Part shown: positions 33,901 to 42,312 of the stretch, in pieces
How the letters are laid out: the number at the start of each line of letters is the position of its first letter
Numbering within the stretch: the first letter of the stretch is position 1
Origin: Myxococcales bacterium
GTDB taxonomy: Bacteria; Myxococcota; UBA796; SXON01
Length of the DNA: 64,000 nucleotides
Assembly (NCBI GenBank): GCA_009692585.1
Contig: SHYX01000007.1
Location: 1-64,000, forward strand
Direction of reading: 5' to 3'
Notes under the pieces: model-generated
The model's input: only the letters and a program-made list of their open reading frames with translations
Told to the model about the DNA's origin: nothing
Databases searched by the model: none
Program-made: the position numbers and the translations under genes

Positions 33901-34140
33901 ATGTCCCGCGTCGTCATTACGTACTGCACCGCCTGAGGCTACCTTCCGCACGCCAGCCGGGCGCTGGAATCCCTGCGGGAGGAGTTGCAGATCGAGTCCG
34001 AGCTGGTCCCGGGGCGGGGCGGGGTATTCACCATCGAGGTCGACGGTCGCACCGTCGCGAAAAAGACCATCGAGGGTTTCCCGACGACCGAGGACATCGT
34101 CCGTAGCGTCGCGCAGGCCTTGGCGCAGGGGTCGGCGTAG
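33901..34140 (+). CDS. Selenoprotein W-like (Rdx family), in-frame UGA = selenocysteine
   Basis: ATG 33901 is preceded by gaggagaggtc, a strong ribosome binding site. The frame reads MSRVVITYCTA, TGA (33934-33936), GYLPHASRALESLREELQ... to a TAG at 34140, 79 residues if the UGA is selenocysteine. The sequence matches the thioredoxin-like Rdx family: CxxU at residues 9-12, aligned with the CxxU of vertebrate SelW (YCGAUGY), a central VPGRGGVFTIEVDG strand pair, AKKTIEGFP and a C-terminal AQALAQG. Downstream of the UGA codon usage and homology continue without interruption, which rules out a simple stop. A hairpin suitable as bacterial SECIS starts 9 bases after the UGA. Predicted role: small redox protein. 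SelA, SelB, SelD and tRNA-Sec are not in this window. Confidence 0.88.
33946..33978 (+). promoter_or_regulatory. Candidate bacterial SECIS hairpin for selenocysteine insertion
   Basis: Nine bases after the UGA the RNA can form an outer stem CCGCA/UGCGG (33946-33950 with 33974-33978) and an inner stem CCAGC/GCUGG (33953-33957 with 33963-33967), closed by the loop CGGGC. The apical loop begins 21 bases after the UGA and has a G at its second position, within the spacing and loop rules known for bacterial SECIS elements recognised by SelB. Assigned by eye; no folding energy was computed. Confidence 0.65.
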
Positions 34141-34145
34141 GCCGG

Positions 34146-34874
34146 CTATCCGCACGGCAACCGGCGTATCCAGGCCCCATACACGGGCTGCCCCGCCCTT
34201 TGGAACTTCGCCTGGTACCCGGTCACGATGTCATCGGGCCAGGGCGCACCTGCTCTGCCGATGTCGTCGCTGGCGCCAATGATCGTCCAGGTCGGCGAGG
34301 CCGCCACCGCGGCGAGCAGGGCCCGATGATGGCCGTCGAAGTCCGTCTTGAGGCGCAGCTCGCCGCCGGGTGCCACGACGCGGCCCGCGCCCTCGAGAAA
34401 GCCCGGCGTGATCAGGCGGTGTTTGGCATCGCTGGGATGCGACCAGGGGTCGGGGTGGTTGATGTGGATCCCGGCCAGCTCCCCGGTGGCGAAGAGTCGC
34501 TCCAACTCGAACCAGGAGTACCGTGCCACCCGGGCATTGGTCGCCCCCGCTGCACGCAGCTTCTCCGCGGCCTGGACGCATCGTTTGTACCGGATTTCCA
34601 GACCGATCCAGTCCCCCGCCGGGGCGCGGGCCGCCGACGCGGCGAGCCAGCTCCCGTTGCCGACCCCCAGCTCCAGGTGCCGGGGAGCATCGCGACCAAA
34701 CTCCGTGAGCCAACGCCCCTGGTACGATGGTGCCTGCTCCGCAGCGATGATCTCTTTGCCGAAGCGCTGGTGTTCGTCCCGGTAGGGGTTCACCTCCGGC
34801 CTGCTGCCGCGGCCGTGCGCGCGGGTGGAGAAGGGGGCGGCGCTCGGACCGGGACGGCGGTTCATCGCCACCAT
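34146..34874 (-). CDS. trmB: tRNA (guanine-N7)-methyltransferase TrmB
   Basis: A 242-residue class I SAM-dependent methyltransferase that makes m7G46 in tRNA. The SAM-binding motif is LELGVGNGSW, followed by GLEIRYKRC, the TrmB motif region INHPDPWSHPSDAKHRL (FPDPW..KxxHxKRR in other members), GELRLKTDF and the C-terminal GYQAKFQRAGQPVYGAWIRR. The protein starts at ATG 34874 or nine bases later; neither has a clear ribosome binding site. It converges with the selenoprotein gene, 5 bases apart. Upstream (34875-35008) no gene is seen. Confidence 0.92.
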   Translation of the reverse strand: MVAMNRRPGPSAAPFSTRAHGRGSRPEVNPYRDEHQRFGKEIIAAEQAPSYQGRWLTEFGRDAPRHLELGVGNGSWLAASAARAPAGDWIGLEIRYKRCVQAAEKLRAAGATNARVARYSWFELERLFATGELAGIHINHPDPWSHPSDAKHRLITPGFLEGAGRVVAPGGELRLKTDFDGHHRALLAAVAASPTWTIIGASDDIGRAGAPWPDDIVTGYQAKFQRAGQPVYGAWIRRLPCG

Positions 34875-35008
34875 GGTTATCGCGGCAGATCAGTCGCCCA
34901 CGCCGCCGCTCGCGGCTCCCAGGCCCATGAAACGCCCATGCGGCAGGGGGGGCGGTCCGGGGCGCGACCGTCTTCCCCCGTTTCTTGTTAGGTTACGTCA
35001 GCCCTCCC

Positions 35009-36253
35009 ATGATCGACGACATTCTCAGGGCCAAGCGCGCCGGCCAGCCGCTCTCCGACGCGCAGGTCGCGGCCTTCGTGCGCGGTGTCGTCGACGGCAC
35101 GGTCTCACGGCCACAGGCGGCCGCGTGGCTGGCGTTCGTTTTTATTCGCGGCATGGACAACGGGGAGGCGGTGGCCCTGACGCGGGAGATGACGAACTCT
35201 GGCGCGCGCCTGACCTGGCCGGACATCGAGGGGCCCTTCGTGGACAAACACAGCACCGGGGGGGTTGGCGACAAGGTCAGCCTGGTGCTCGCCCCGCTGT
35301 GGGCCGAGTTGGGGTGGCGGGTGCCGATGATCTCCGGCCGCGGCCTGGGACACACCGGCGGCACCCTGGACAAACTCGAAGCGATCCCCGGTTTTCGCAC
35401 CGATCTCGATGACGCGGAGCTGCGCACGGTGCTCGGTTCGGTAGGTGCCTTCATCTCCGGGCAGACCGGGGAGCTCGCCCCGGCCGATCGGGTGTTGTAC
35501 GGCTTGCGCAACGAGACGCAGACGGTGGAGTGCATCCCGCTCATCGTGGCCAGCATCCTGTCGAAGAAGCTGGCCGAGGGGCTCGACCGGCTCGTACTGG
35601 ACGTCAAGGTCGGGGCCGGCGCGTTCATGAAGACCGAGGCCGACGCACGCTCCCTCGCCGAGGCCATGGTGGCGGTGGGCAACGGGGCCGGGGTGGCCAC
35701 CAGCGCCGACCTCACCGACATGGAGCAGCCCCTCGGCATCGCCGCCGGCAACGCGAACGAGGTCAGGGAGGCGATGGACACCCTCCGGGGCGGCGGCCCC
35801 GCCGACCTTCGGGCGCTGACCGTGTCGCTGGCGCGCCATCCCGACGCCGCCCGGGTGCTCGCCAGCGGCGCCGCCTTCGCTCGATTCGAGCGCATGGTCC
35901 ATGCGCAGGGCGGCCGCCTCGACGAACTTCCCCGGGGGGCCCCAGCCGAGGAGGTGCTCGCCGCCTCGGCGTCCGGAGTGGTCACCCGCTGTGATGCGCT
36001 CGCCATCGGCCGCGCGGCGTTCGTCCTCGGCGCGGGGCGCCTGCGCGCCGAGGACGCCGTCGACCCGCGGGTTGGCGTGCTGGTGCACAAGAAGGTGGGC
36101 GAGCGGGTGGAGCGCGGCGAGCCGCTCGCGACGCTGCAACACGCCGAAAAGAACCTGGAAAGAGCGCGCCACGCCCTGGCGGCGGCCTTCAGCATCGGTG
36201 ACAGTGCCGCGCCGCGCCCCCTGTTCTACGCCCGCATCGAGGCTCCGTCGTGA
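35009..36253 (+). CDS. deoA: Thymidine/pyrimidine-nucleoside phosphorylase
   Basis: A 414-residue glycosyltransferase-family-3 enzyme that phosphorolyses thymidine (or uridine) to the free base and (deoxy)ribose 1-phosphate. The family signature is VDKHSTGGVGDKVSL at about residues 79-92, with GRGLGHTGGTLDKLEAIPG following and the SILSKKLAEGLDRLVLDVKVGAGAFMK region. Length fits the family. I chose ATG 35009 (MIDDILRAKR); an upstream TTG frame is not family-like. Its TGA overlaps the next ATG (TGATG), and the nucleoside transporter nupC lies two genes downstream, supporting a nucleoside-salvage operon. DeoA and the pyrimidine-nucleoside phosphorylase Pdp cannot be separated by eye. Confidence 0.92.
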   Translation: MIDDILRAKRAGQPLSDAQVAAFVRGVVDGTVSRPQAAAWLAFVFIRGMDNGEAVALTREMTNSGARLTWPDIEGPFVDKHSTGGVGDKVSLVLAPLWAELGWRVPMISGRGLGHTGGTLDKLEAIPGFRTDLDDAELRTVLGSVGAFISGQTGELAPADRVLYGLRNETQTVECIPLIVASILSKKLAEGLDRLVLDVKVGAGAFMKTEADARSLAEAMVAVGNGAGVATSADLTDMEQPLGIAAGNANEVREAMDTLRGGGPADLRALTVSLARHPDAARVLASGAAFARFERMVHAQGGRLDELPRGAPAEEVLAASASGVVTRCDALAIGRAAFVLGAGRLRAEDAVDPRVGVLVHKKVGERVERGEPLATLQHAEKNLERARHALAAAFSIGDSAAPRPLFYARIEAPS

Positions 36254-37869
36254 TGCTCCTGCTCGCTGCCCTGACCGCTCTCGCCGACGACACCGCGCCG
36301 GCGGCCCCGCCCGCATCGGTGCCCGCCGAGCCGGCGCCGCCTCTTGCCACCGGCGAAGCCGCTCCGCCGCCTCGTGCCGGCTACGTTCCGCCCGTCCCCC
36401 ACCCGACGGTCGATGCGCTGATGCCGCAGTCCTACCGCACCGTTCCCCGTGGAGACTACCTCTGCAAGGTGCGGATCCTGGTGTCGGAATCGGGCACCGT
36501 GAAGGACGTCGAGAACCTGGAGTGCGACGAGGAGGCCTACTACGCCCTCGCCACGGCCATCGTTCAGTGGAAGTTCGATCCGGCGCTCCAGGACGGCCAG
36601 CCGGTCGCCGGCGAACTGCTCTACGACAACACCTTCTCCGTTCAGAGTTACCTGCCGCGAAAGCACATCGTCGGCTTCGTGGGCGCGGTCGCCAGCGCGG
36701 GCGGTGCCGGGTGGTTCGGCGCCGAGGCGCGGGTTCACTTCGGGGAGCAGCTGAGCTTCTCGGGCGGCGTGTCGTTCGACCAGGATTACCTCCCCGGCAG
36801 CAACGACCCCCTCTGGGTGCCGAACGTGCAGGTCGACGTCGCGATCTCGAGTCGACGCCGACACTTCGAGCATCGCGGCATCTTCGGGTTCGCGGTGGGC
36901 GGCTTCGGCGATGGGTACGGCTCGGTGGGGATGTTGGCCGCCTTTCGCGGCGAGTTGATGACCCCGCTTCCGGGTCTGTCCCTGGGCGGCGACGCGGGAA
37001 TCTCGCTGTTGTTCGCTGACTCGCTCACGATCTCCGACGTCGGGCTGTGGCAGCGCGACGGGAGCAACCCCGTCTATCCCTGGCTCCGCGCCTCGGTCAT
37101 CTGGTACGCGCCCCTGCCCAAGGACCGCTTCGTCGTGGTGCCTCGCGAACACGATCCCACCGTCTACGAGGCGGTGATCCCCCCGCCCGACCCGCCCATC
37201 GACACCGGTCGGGCCTTCGAGGGCGTCCACAGCCTGCACTGGTCGGAGATCGAGGCGAGCGAGGGGCAGAACACCCCGGTAAGCGACGCGTTTGCCCTGT
37301 ACCCGCCGGGGGTCTATCGCTGTGACATCCGGGCGCTGATCAACAACGAAGGGGCAGCGGAGGTCACCCGCGCCGAGCTCTGCCCGAAAGCGGCACGGGC
37401 GGCCGCGGAGCAGAACGTCAAGGAGTGGACGTGGGCAGAAGACCAGGCCTACGAGGCCCTCAAGAAGGTCCGCAAAGCGCCGGACGCCCGGGGCGACGCC
37501 CGCGTGCAGGCCCTGTTCCCCGCGCCAATCTTCGTCCGGCGCGACGATGCCGAGCCCGTGCCAGCCGCCTCGGTGCTGGTGCTCGAGGACGGAATCGCGC
37601 GGCCCCTCCCGCGGCGTGTCGCGACCCCTACTGTGTGGGTTTCCACCTTCGTCCCGCCCGACTGGGGCCAGACGCGGCCCTCCGACGCGTGTTTTGTGGA
37701 CGTCGACCTGGACGACACCGGTGCCGTCCAGAAGATGCGCTGGGCGTCCGGCGAGATCGAAGTGAGCGGGCAGGTGCTCCAGGCCCTACAGGGTTGGGTT
37801 TTCTTCCCGATCATCGTGCAAGGAGAACGGGTGGCCGCTCGCGTCCGACTGTCGATGTGTGAGTACTAG
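36253..37869 (+). CDS. Exported protein with two TonB-C-like domains
   Basis: A 538-residue protein with a signal peptide (MLLLAALTALA) and a Pro/Ala-rich spacer. Two regions resemble the TonB C-terminal fold: about 65-130 (GDYLCKVRILVSESGTVKDVE, ATAIVQWKFDPALQDGQPVAG) and about 460-538 (ACFVDVDLDDTGAVQKM, VLQALQGWVFFPIIVQGERV). A glycine-rich, beta-type region between them (about 135-300) could be a small barrel or sheet domain, and a third, weaker unit lies at about 345-420 (GVYRCDIRALINNEGAAEVT). It lacks the TonB N-terminal membrane helix and XXXPXX box. ATG 36253 shares a base with the deoA stop. Function in this operon is unknown; a periplasmic role is inferred. Confidence 0.7.
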   Translation: MLLLAALTALADDTAPAAPPASVPAEPAPPLATGEAAPPPRAGYVPPVPHPTVDALMPQSYRTVPRGDYLCKVRILVSESGTVKDVENLECDEEAYYALATAIVQWKFDPALQDGQPVAGELLYDNTFSVQSYLPRKHIVGFVGAVASAGGAGWFGAEARVHFGEQLSFSGGVSFDQDYLPGSNDPLWVPNVQVDVAISSRRRHFEHRGIFGFAVGGFGDGYGSVGMLAAFRGELMTPLPGLSLGGDAGISLLFADSLTISDVGLWQRDGSNPVYPWLRASVIWYAPLPKDRFVVVPREHDPTVYEAVIPPPDPPIDTGRAFEGVHSLHWSEIEASEGQNTPVSDAFALYPPGVYRCDIRALINNEGAAEVTRAELCPKAARAAAEQNVKEWTWAEDQAYEALKKVRKAPDARGDARVQALFPAPIFVRRDDAEPVPAASVLVLEDGIARPLPRRVATPTVWVSTFVPPDWGQTRPSDACFVDVDLDDTGAVQKMRWASGEIEVSGQVLQALQGWVFFPIIVQGERVAARVRLSMCEY

Positions 37870-37922
37870 TTGGTCGGCTACCCCGACAGCCGCGTGATCC
37901 GCGAGCCCGACGAGCTGTCGGG

Positions 37923-39206
37923 ATGAACATGCGCCTGATGTCGGCGGTGGGCCTCCTGGTCATGGTGCTGCTGGCGTGGTTTCTGAGCGAGAACCGCCGC
38001 CACGTGCCGTGGCGGGTCATCGGCTGGGGCCTGTTCTTGCAACTTGCGTTCGGCCTGGTGGTGTTGTCGCCTGCTGCCCAGGAGTTCTTCTTCACCTGGA
38101 TCGACACCGGCGTTCGCACGCTCATCGGCTTCTCCGAAAAAGGCGCCGACTTCGCCTTCCAGACGGTCGAGCCGCACCAGATCGCGGGCCCGGACGGCCA
38201 GCTGAGCTTCTACGCCGGCCACATCTCGCCCCCGATGAAGAGCTTCGCCTTCTGGATCTTGCCGAGCATCATCTTCTTCTCGGCGCTGATGGCCGTCACC
38301 TACCACATCGGCCTGATGCAGAAGGTGGTCCACGGCATGGCGTGGCTGATGTTCCGGACGATGGGGACCAGCGGCGCCGAAACGCTGTCGACCGCGGCGA
38401 ACATCTTCCTCGGCCAGACCGAGGCGCCTCTCCTGGTCAAGCCGTTCCTGGCGCGGATGACTCGGAGCGAGCTGTTTTGCGTCATGCTCGGCGGCTTCGC
38501 CAACACCGCCGGCGGTGTCCTTGTCGCGTATGTCGCCTTCCTGCACGACGTGCCGGGGATCGCCGGCCACCTCGTCACCAGCAGCATCCTGAGCGCACCG
38601 GCCGCGTTGGTCGTCGCCAAGGTCATGGTGCCCGAGTTGCACACCCCGGAGACCGCGCGCGACCTGGGGTTGCACGACGAGCGTCCCGACGGCAACGTCA
38701 TGGCAGCGGCCGCGCGGGGCGCCACCGAGGGGATGCAGCTGGCGATCAATGTCGCGGCGATGCTCATCGCCTTTGTCGCCCTGATGGCCATGGCCGACTG
38801 GGCGCTGGGGCTCGTGTCGTTCGGGGCCGAGCCGCTTTCGCTGTCGCGCATCCTCGGCTGGGCGTTCACGCCGATGGCTTTCGTGATGGGGGTTCCCTGG
38901 GGCGAGGCGGGCGCGGTGGGGATCTTGCTTGGCGAAAAGCTGGTGCTCACCGAATTCATCGCCTACATCGACCTGGGCAAGCTCCAGGCCAGCGCCAACC
39001 CGCTCTCCGCCCGCAGCGCGGTGATCGCCAGCTACGCGCTCTGCGGGTTCGCGAACTTCGCGAGCGTCGGCATCCAATTGGGCGGAATCGGTCCGTTGGC
39101 ACCTCACCGAAAGGACGAGTTGGCCACCCTTTCCATCCGCGCGATGCTCGGTGGCTCCCTCGCCACGTTCATGACGGCCTGCGTTGCGGGCATGATGACA
39201 CCGTGA
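37923..39206 (+). CDS. nupC: Concentrative nucleoside transporter (CNT/NupC family)
   Basis: A 427-residue inner-membrane protein with about 9-10 hydrophobic helices. Conserved CNT segments are visible: GQTEAPLLVKPFL, ELFCVMLGGFANTAGGVLVAYV, SSILSAPAALVVAK, NVAAMLIAFVALMAM, and ALCGFANFASVGIQLGGIGPLAP. CNT proteins import nucleosides with Na+ or H+. Placement downstream of deoA fits uptake followed by phosphorolysis. Start ATG 37923; a second ATG lies six bases later. Confidence 0.92.
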   Translation: MNMRLMSAVGLLVMVLLAWFLSENRRHVPWRVIGWGLFLQLAFGLVVLSPAAQEFFFTWIDTGVRTLIGFSEKGADFAFQTVEPHQIAGPDGQLSFYAGHISPPMKSFAFWILPSIIFFSALMAVTYHIGLMQKVVHGMAWLMFRTMGTSGAETLSTAANIFLGQTEAPLLVKPFLARMTRSELFCVMLGGFANTAGGVLVAYVAFLHDVPGIAGHLVTSSILSAPAALVVAKVMVPELHTPETARDLGLHDERPDGNVMAAAARGATEGMQLAINVAAMLIAFVALMAMADWALGLVSFGAEPLSLSRILGWAFTPMAFVMGVPWGEAGAVGILLGEKLVLTEFIAYIDLGKLQASANPLSARSAVIASYALCGFANFASVGIQLGGIGPLAPHRKDELATLSIRAMLGGSLATFMTACVAGMMTP

Positions 39207-39213
39207 TCATCCG

Positions 39214-39879
39214 ATGAACGACCTCGTCCAGCTCCACACCTGCGAGCCCATCGACGCCGAGCGGCTCGTTCGGGAGCTGCGCCCGCGCATCGACCCGCAG
39301 TGGCTGCATCGATGGGCGCGCCTGAGCGTGGCCGTCACCGGGCCCTGGCGGCCGGCCGACGTGTGGGCGGGGGGGCTGGAGCGACTGGTGTGGTCGGCGA
39401 CCTTCTCCTACCCGGATGGTGGCTTCTTCACCGAGGCCGGCGAACGCGCGGCGGGGGAGCGGAATGGGCTGGCGCGGCGGCAGGCGCCGATCCACCCGGC
39501 GGAGATCCTGGGGCCGGCCTTCTCCGCGGCGCTGGTGCTCTGGCACAGCGATGCCGGGCGCACCACCTGCGCCTCGGTGTGGAGAGAACGCCACCTGCGC
39601 TGGAGCCTGCGACTCGACGACGGACAGCGCCTGGCGCGGTGTGATGGCGAGCGCGTGGTCATCGAGGCCCCGCCGCGGCACCTGCCCGAGGTCGATCGGG
39701 TAGGGGTGCTCCTCGGCGGCTGGACCCGACTGCTCGGCGAGTTCCCTCGCATCGAGGGTCGTGATCGATTGATGTTCGTCGACACCTTGGAGGCCCTGAC
39801 TGCCGAGGCGCCGGCGGAGTCCCTGTATGCCGAGGGTAGCTGGGCGGGGGAGCGGGTCCGGGCGTATGCGCGGGGGTAG
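39214..39879 (+). CDS. Uncharacterised 221-residue protein
   Basis: A soluble protein with no signal peptide, starting at ATG 39214, 7 bases after nupC. It is rich in Trp and Arg (QWLHRWARLSVAVTGPW, LERLVWSATFSYPDGGFF, RHLRWSLRLDDGQRLARCDG). I see no catalytic or binding motif I can name. Spacing suggests co-transcription with nupC, and its end overlaps the next lipoprotein by 14 bases. Confidence 0.7.
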   Translation: MNDLVQLHTCEPIDAERLVRELRPRIDPQWLHRWARLSVAVTGPWRPADVWAGGLERLVWSATFSYPDGGFFTEAGERAAGERNGLARRQAPIHPAEILGPAFSAALVLWHSDAGRTTCASVWRERHLRWSLRLDDGQRLARCDGERVVIEAPPRHLPEVDRVGVLLGGWTRLLGEFPRIEGRDRLMFVDTLEALTAEAPAESLYAEGSWAGERVRAYARG

Positions 39880-41308
39880 CGTCGCCCTCGGCGTCGCGCT
39901 GACCGTTGGCGGGTGCGAGGCCGGTCCGCCGACGGTCGGCCCGCCGACGCTCACCCCCGACGAGACCATCCCCGCCGTCGTCCACGCCAGCTGGACCGTC
40001 GCCGCGGGCGCCTCCACGTGGTTGGAGATCGGCCTCGACGGCGAGCTCGTGCGCACCACGTCGGCAGGGGCAGCGCCCGAGGCGATCGTCCTCGGCCTCA
40101 AGGCGGGCCGCACGTACGCCGCGCGCGCCGTCGCCGAGAGCGAAGCTGGACTCCGCGCCTGGTCCGAGGAGGTCGCGTGGACCACGGTCGGGGCGCCGGC
40201 CCAGCTGCCTGACCTGACGGTGACCGAGGCGGACCCGACGGCCTGGGCGGGGGAGGGGCCCTTCCTCGTTCCGGTGTTGCAGGCGAAGGCGACGTTCGTC
40301 ACGTTCATCGATCGCGCCGGCGACTACGTGTGGTGGGAGACCATCGAGTCTGGCCTCATCATGCCGAGCGTGCGCATCACCGCCGATCGGCGGCACGTGC
40401 TCTACGAGGTCAACGACGTGACCTACACCCACCCCGACGCCGGTGTCCATGTCGTCGCGCTCGACGGGTCGGCGCGCAGCTTCACCTCCGCGCCCCTCGT
40501 CCACCACGATGGCATCGACCTTCCGGACGGACGGGTGGCGTGGCTCGAGCACGAGGAGCGCGAGATCGTGGACGAGGACGGCACCCTGCAGTGGTACTCC
40601 GGCGACGTGCTGATGGAGGCGGAGCCTGGCGGGGCGGCGGGGACGGCGCAGCGGGTGTTCTCCTGGCTCGACGACTGGGGGCATTCGCCATGGCCCGGCT
40701 GCACCCACATGCAGGAGACCCCGTACGAGGGGCTCTCCTTCGATTGGACGCACACCAACTCATTGGGCTACGACGCCACCTCTGACAACTACTTCCTCCT
40801 GTCGCACCACAATGACGCCCTGCTGCGCATCGACCGCGAGGGCGCACTGCTCTGGCAGCTTGGCGGAAGATTTGGTGAGTTCGCCGACGAGGCCGGGGAT
40901 CAGATCGATCCCGAGCAGCCCTGGAAGGTCGACGGCCCGGCGAATACCTGGTGGAGTCACGGACACATCGGCGATTTCTGGGAGGGCGGCTTCGTGCTCT
41001 TCGACAACGGGCCGCACCACGTCCGCCCGGTGTCCCGCGCCGTCGCCTACCGTTACGACGAGGAGACCCGGACTGTCGAGCAGACCTTCAGCTTCGAGTC
41101 GGAGAACGAGAGCTTCTCTCCGGCGCTCGGCGATGTTCGCCGGTTGCCGAACGGGAATTGGCTGATCGTCTGGTCGCTCGAGGGGATGCTCACCGAAGTG
41201 ACCCCCGACGGTCGGGTGGTGTGGCGGGTCCGCGCGGAGTTGGGGAGCGCGCTCTTGCGTTCGGGGTTTCTCGACACCGTGGAGATGGTCACCGAGGGGG
41301 GCGGATAG
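39866..41308 (+). CDS. Arylsulfotransferase (ASST)-like lipoprotein
   Basis: A 480-residue lipoprotein. ATG 39866 gives a signal ending LTVGGC (Cys17). A fibronectin-III-like N-terminal module (about 25-115, VVHASWTVAAG...EEVAWTTV) precedes a six-bladed propeller of the arylsulfotransferase family (HHDGIDLPDGRVAWLEHE, DWTHTNSLGYDATSDNYFLLSHHNDALLRID, GALLWQLGG, GHIGDFWEGGFVLFDNG, DVRRLPNGNWLIVWS). Of the catalytic histidines of ASST, the HTN and SHGH positions are plausible counterparts, but activity is not certain. A related protein is encoded convergently at 42309-43628. Confidence 0.83.
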   Translation: MRGGSVALGVALTVGGCEAGPPTVGPPTLTPDETIPAVVHASWTVAAGASTWLEIGLDGELVRTTSAGAAPEAIVLGLKAGRTYAARAVAESEAGLRAWSEEVAWTTVGAPAQLPDLTVTEADPTAWAGEGPFLVPVLQAKATFVTFIDRAGDYVWWETIESGLIMPSVRITADRRHVLYEVNDVTYTHPDAGVHVVALDGSARSFTSAPLVHHDGIDLPDGRVAWLEHEEREIVDEDGTLQWYSGDVLMEAEPGGAAGTAQRVFSWLDDWGHSPWPGCTHMQETPYEGLSFDWTHTNSLGYDATSDNYFLLSHHNDALLRIDREGALLWQLGGRFGEFADEAGDQIDPEQPWKVDGPANTWWSHGHIGDFWEGGFVLFDNGPHHVRPVSRAVAYRYDEETRTVEQTFSFESENESFSPALGDVRRLPNGNWLIVWSLEGMLTEVTPDGRVVWRVRAELGSALLRSGFLDTVEMVTEGGG

Positions 41309-41323
41309 GTGATACCGCCACCA

Positions 41324-41339
41324 CCGGCCGTCTTGCCGG
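41324..41339. terminator. Hairpin between convergent genes, possible terminator
   Basis: Within the 80-base gap between two convergent lipoprotein genes, CCGGC and GCCGG can pair across a six-base loop. There is no T tract, so it would be at best a weak or factor-dependent terminator. Confidence 0.2.
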
Positions 41340-41388
41340 CCGAGTTCGAGCGCTGCGTCGGCAGGCTCGCCCGTCGTTCACGAGTCCA

Positions 41389-42312
41389 TCAAGGGGTCGT
41401 CAGTCGGATGACGACCGGCGGCGCGAAGCTCAGGCAGGACCGGCAGCCGAGCCACAGCAGCCAGGTGCCCTCTCCCGAAATGCCGGGGAAAGCCCCACCC
41501 TCGACGGTTTGAAGTCTCGCCGACGCGGCCGACGTCTCCCCTTTGACGCTCATCGACCAGATCTCGCTGGCCAGCAGTTCGAGGTGGGCGAAGTCCGCTT
41601 CCAGCGAGGCGGCATCGGCGTCGAAGCGGGCGATCGTCAGCTGGTCGAAGCCGTCCGCAACCACGGCGGCCCCTCGTGCGTCGACCGTCAGCCTCGACCA
41701 GTCGAAGCGAGGCGTCTCGCCCGGGGGGATGGCGACGGGCGCGCCGCGATCGAGGTCGGCCGCGAACGTGAGGGTGGCGCTGTCGTTGGCAAAGGCGAGC
41801 CCCGTGACCCCGCCTGGTTCGGGAGTCAGCAGTTGGAAACTCGAAGCCGCTTCGGCATCGTTCTTCAACAGCAGCAGCCACGTGCCCGCGCCGCCCACGA
41901 GGTACTCCTCGGGCTCGAACCGGCCGGCGCCTGATGCAAGCTGGTTCAGGTGCACCGAGACCGTCCCGAGCGGCGGCTTTCCAAAGGCGCTCAAGGCGAT
42001 GTCCCCCTGGGTGAGCGGGCCGCCTTCGAGCGCGCTGAGCACCTGGGCGGGCTCGAGCGCTTGGAGCCACCACAGCTCGATGGTGCGGACATCGATCGCG
42101 CTGATCGCGGTGCCGCGCAGGTCCACGCTGAGGTCCTCCCAGCTGACGAGGCTGTCGTAGCGCTCCGCGACCGCGATGGGTTCGGCCGCGAGCTCGAGGG
42201 TCAGCGCGTAGTTGTTCGCGTCGTCAATGGGGACCGGTAGGGTCTCGGAGTCGACGTCGGCCGAGTCAGGCGGGGTGTCGTCCGGGCAGGCCAGAAGCGC
42301 GACCAGGATCAC
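41389..42312 (-). CDS. Uncharacterised lipoprotein at the end of the fds operon
   Basis: A 307-residue lipoprotein. The start is fixed by context: GTG 42312 overlaps the stop of the upstream ASST-like gene as GTGA, giving the ultra-short signal MILVALLAC with Cys9 lipidated. The mature protein has a Pro/Asp-rich start (PDDTPPDSADVDSE) and two similar-looking halves of beta-type sequence with repeated ending phrases (YLVGGAGTWLLLLKNDAEAASSF and ISGEGTWLLWLGCRSCLSF), suggesting an internal duplication. No family recognised. Confidence 0.75.
   Translation of the reverse strand: MILVALLACPDDTPPDSADVDSETLPVPIDDANNYALTLELAAEPIAVAERYDSLVSWEDLSVDLRGTAISAIDVRTIELWWLQALEPAQVLSALEGGPLTQGDIALSAFGKPPLGTVSVHLNQLASGAGRFEPEEYLVGGAGTWLLLLKNDAEAASSFQLLTPEPGGVTGLAFANDSATLTFAADLDRGAPVAIPPGETPRFDWSRLTVDARGAAVVADGFDQLTIARFDADAASLEADFAHLELLASEIWSMSVKGETSAASARLQTVEGGAFPGISGEGTWLLWLGCRSCLSFAPPVVIRLTTP

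Noticed and set aside
32794..33936. A 380-codon plus-strand frame ending at the TGA of 33934
   Set aside because: Only its last 12 codons are real; they are the beginning of the SelW gene. The rest is antisense to the SUMF1-like lipoprotein.
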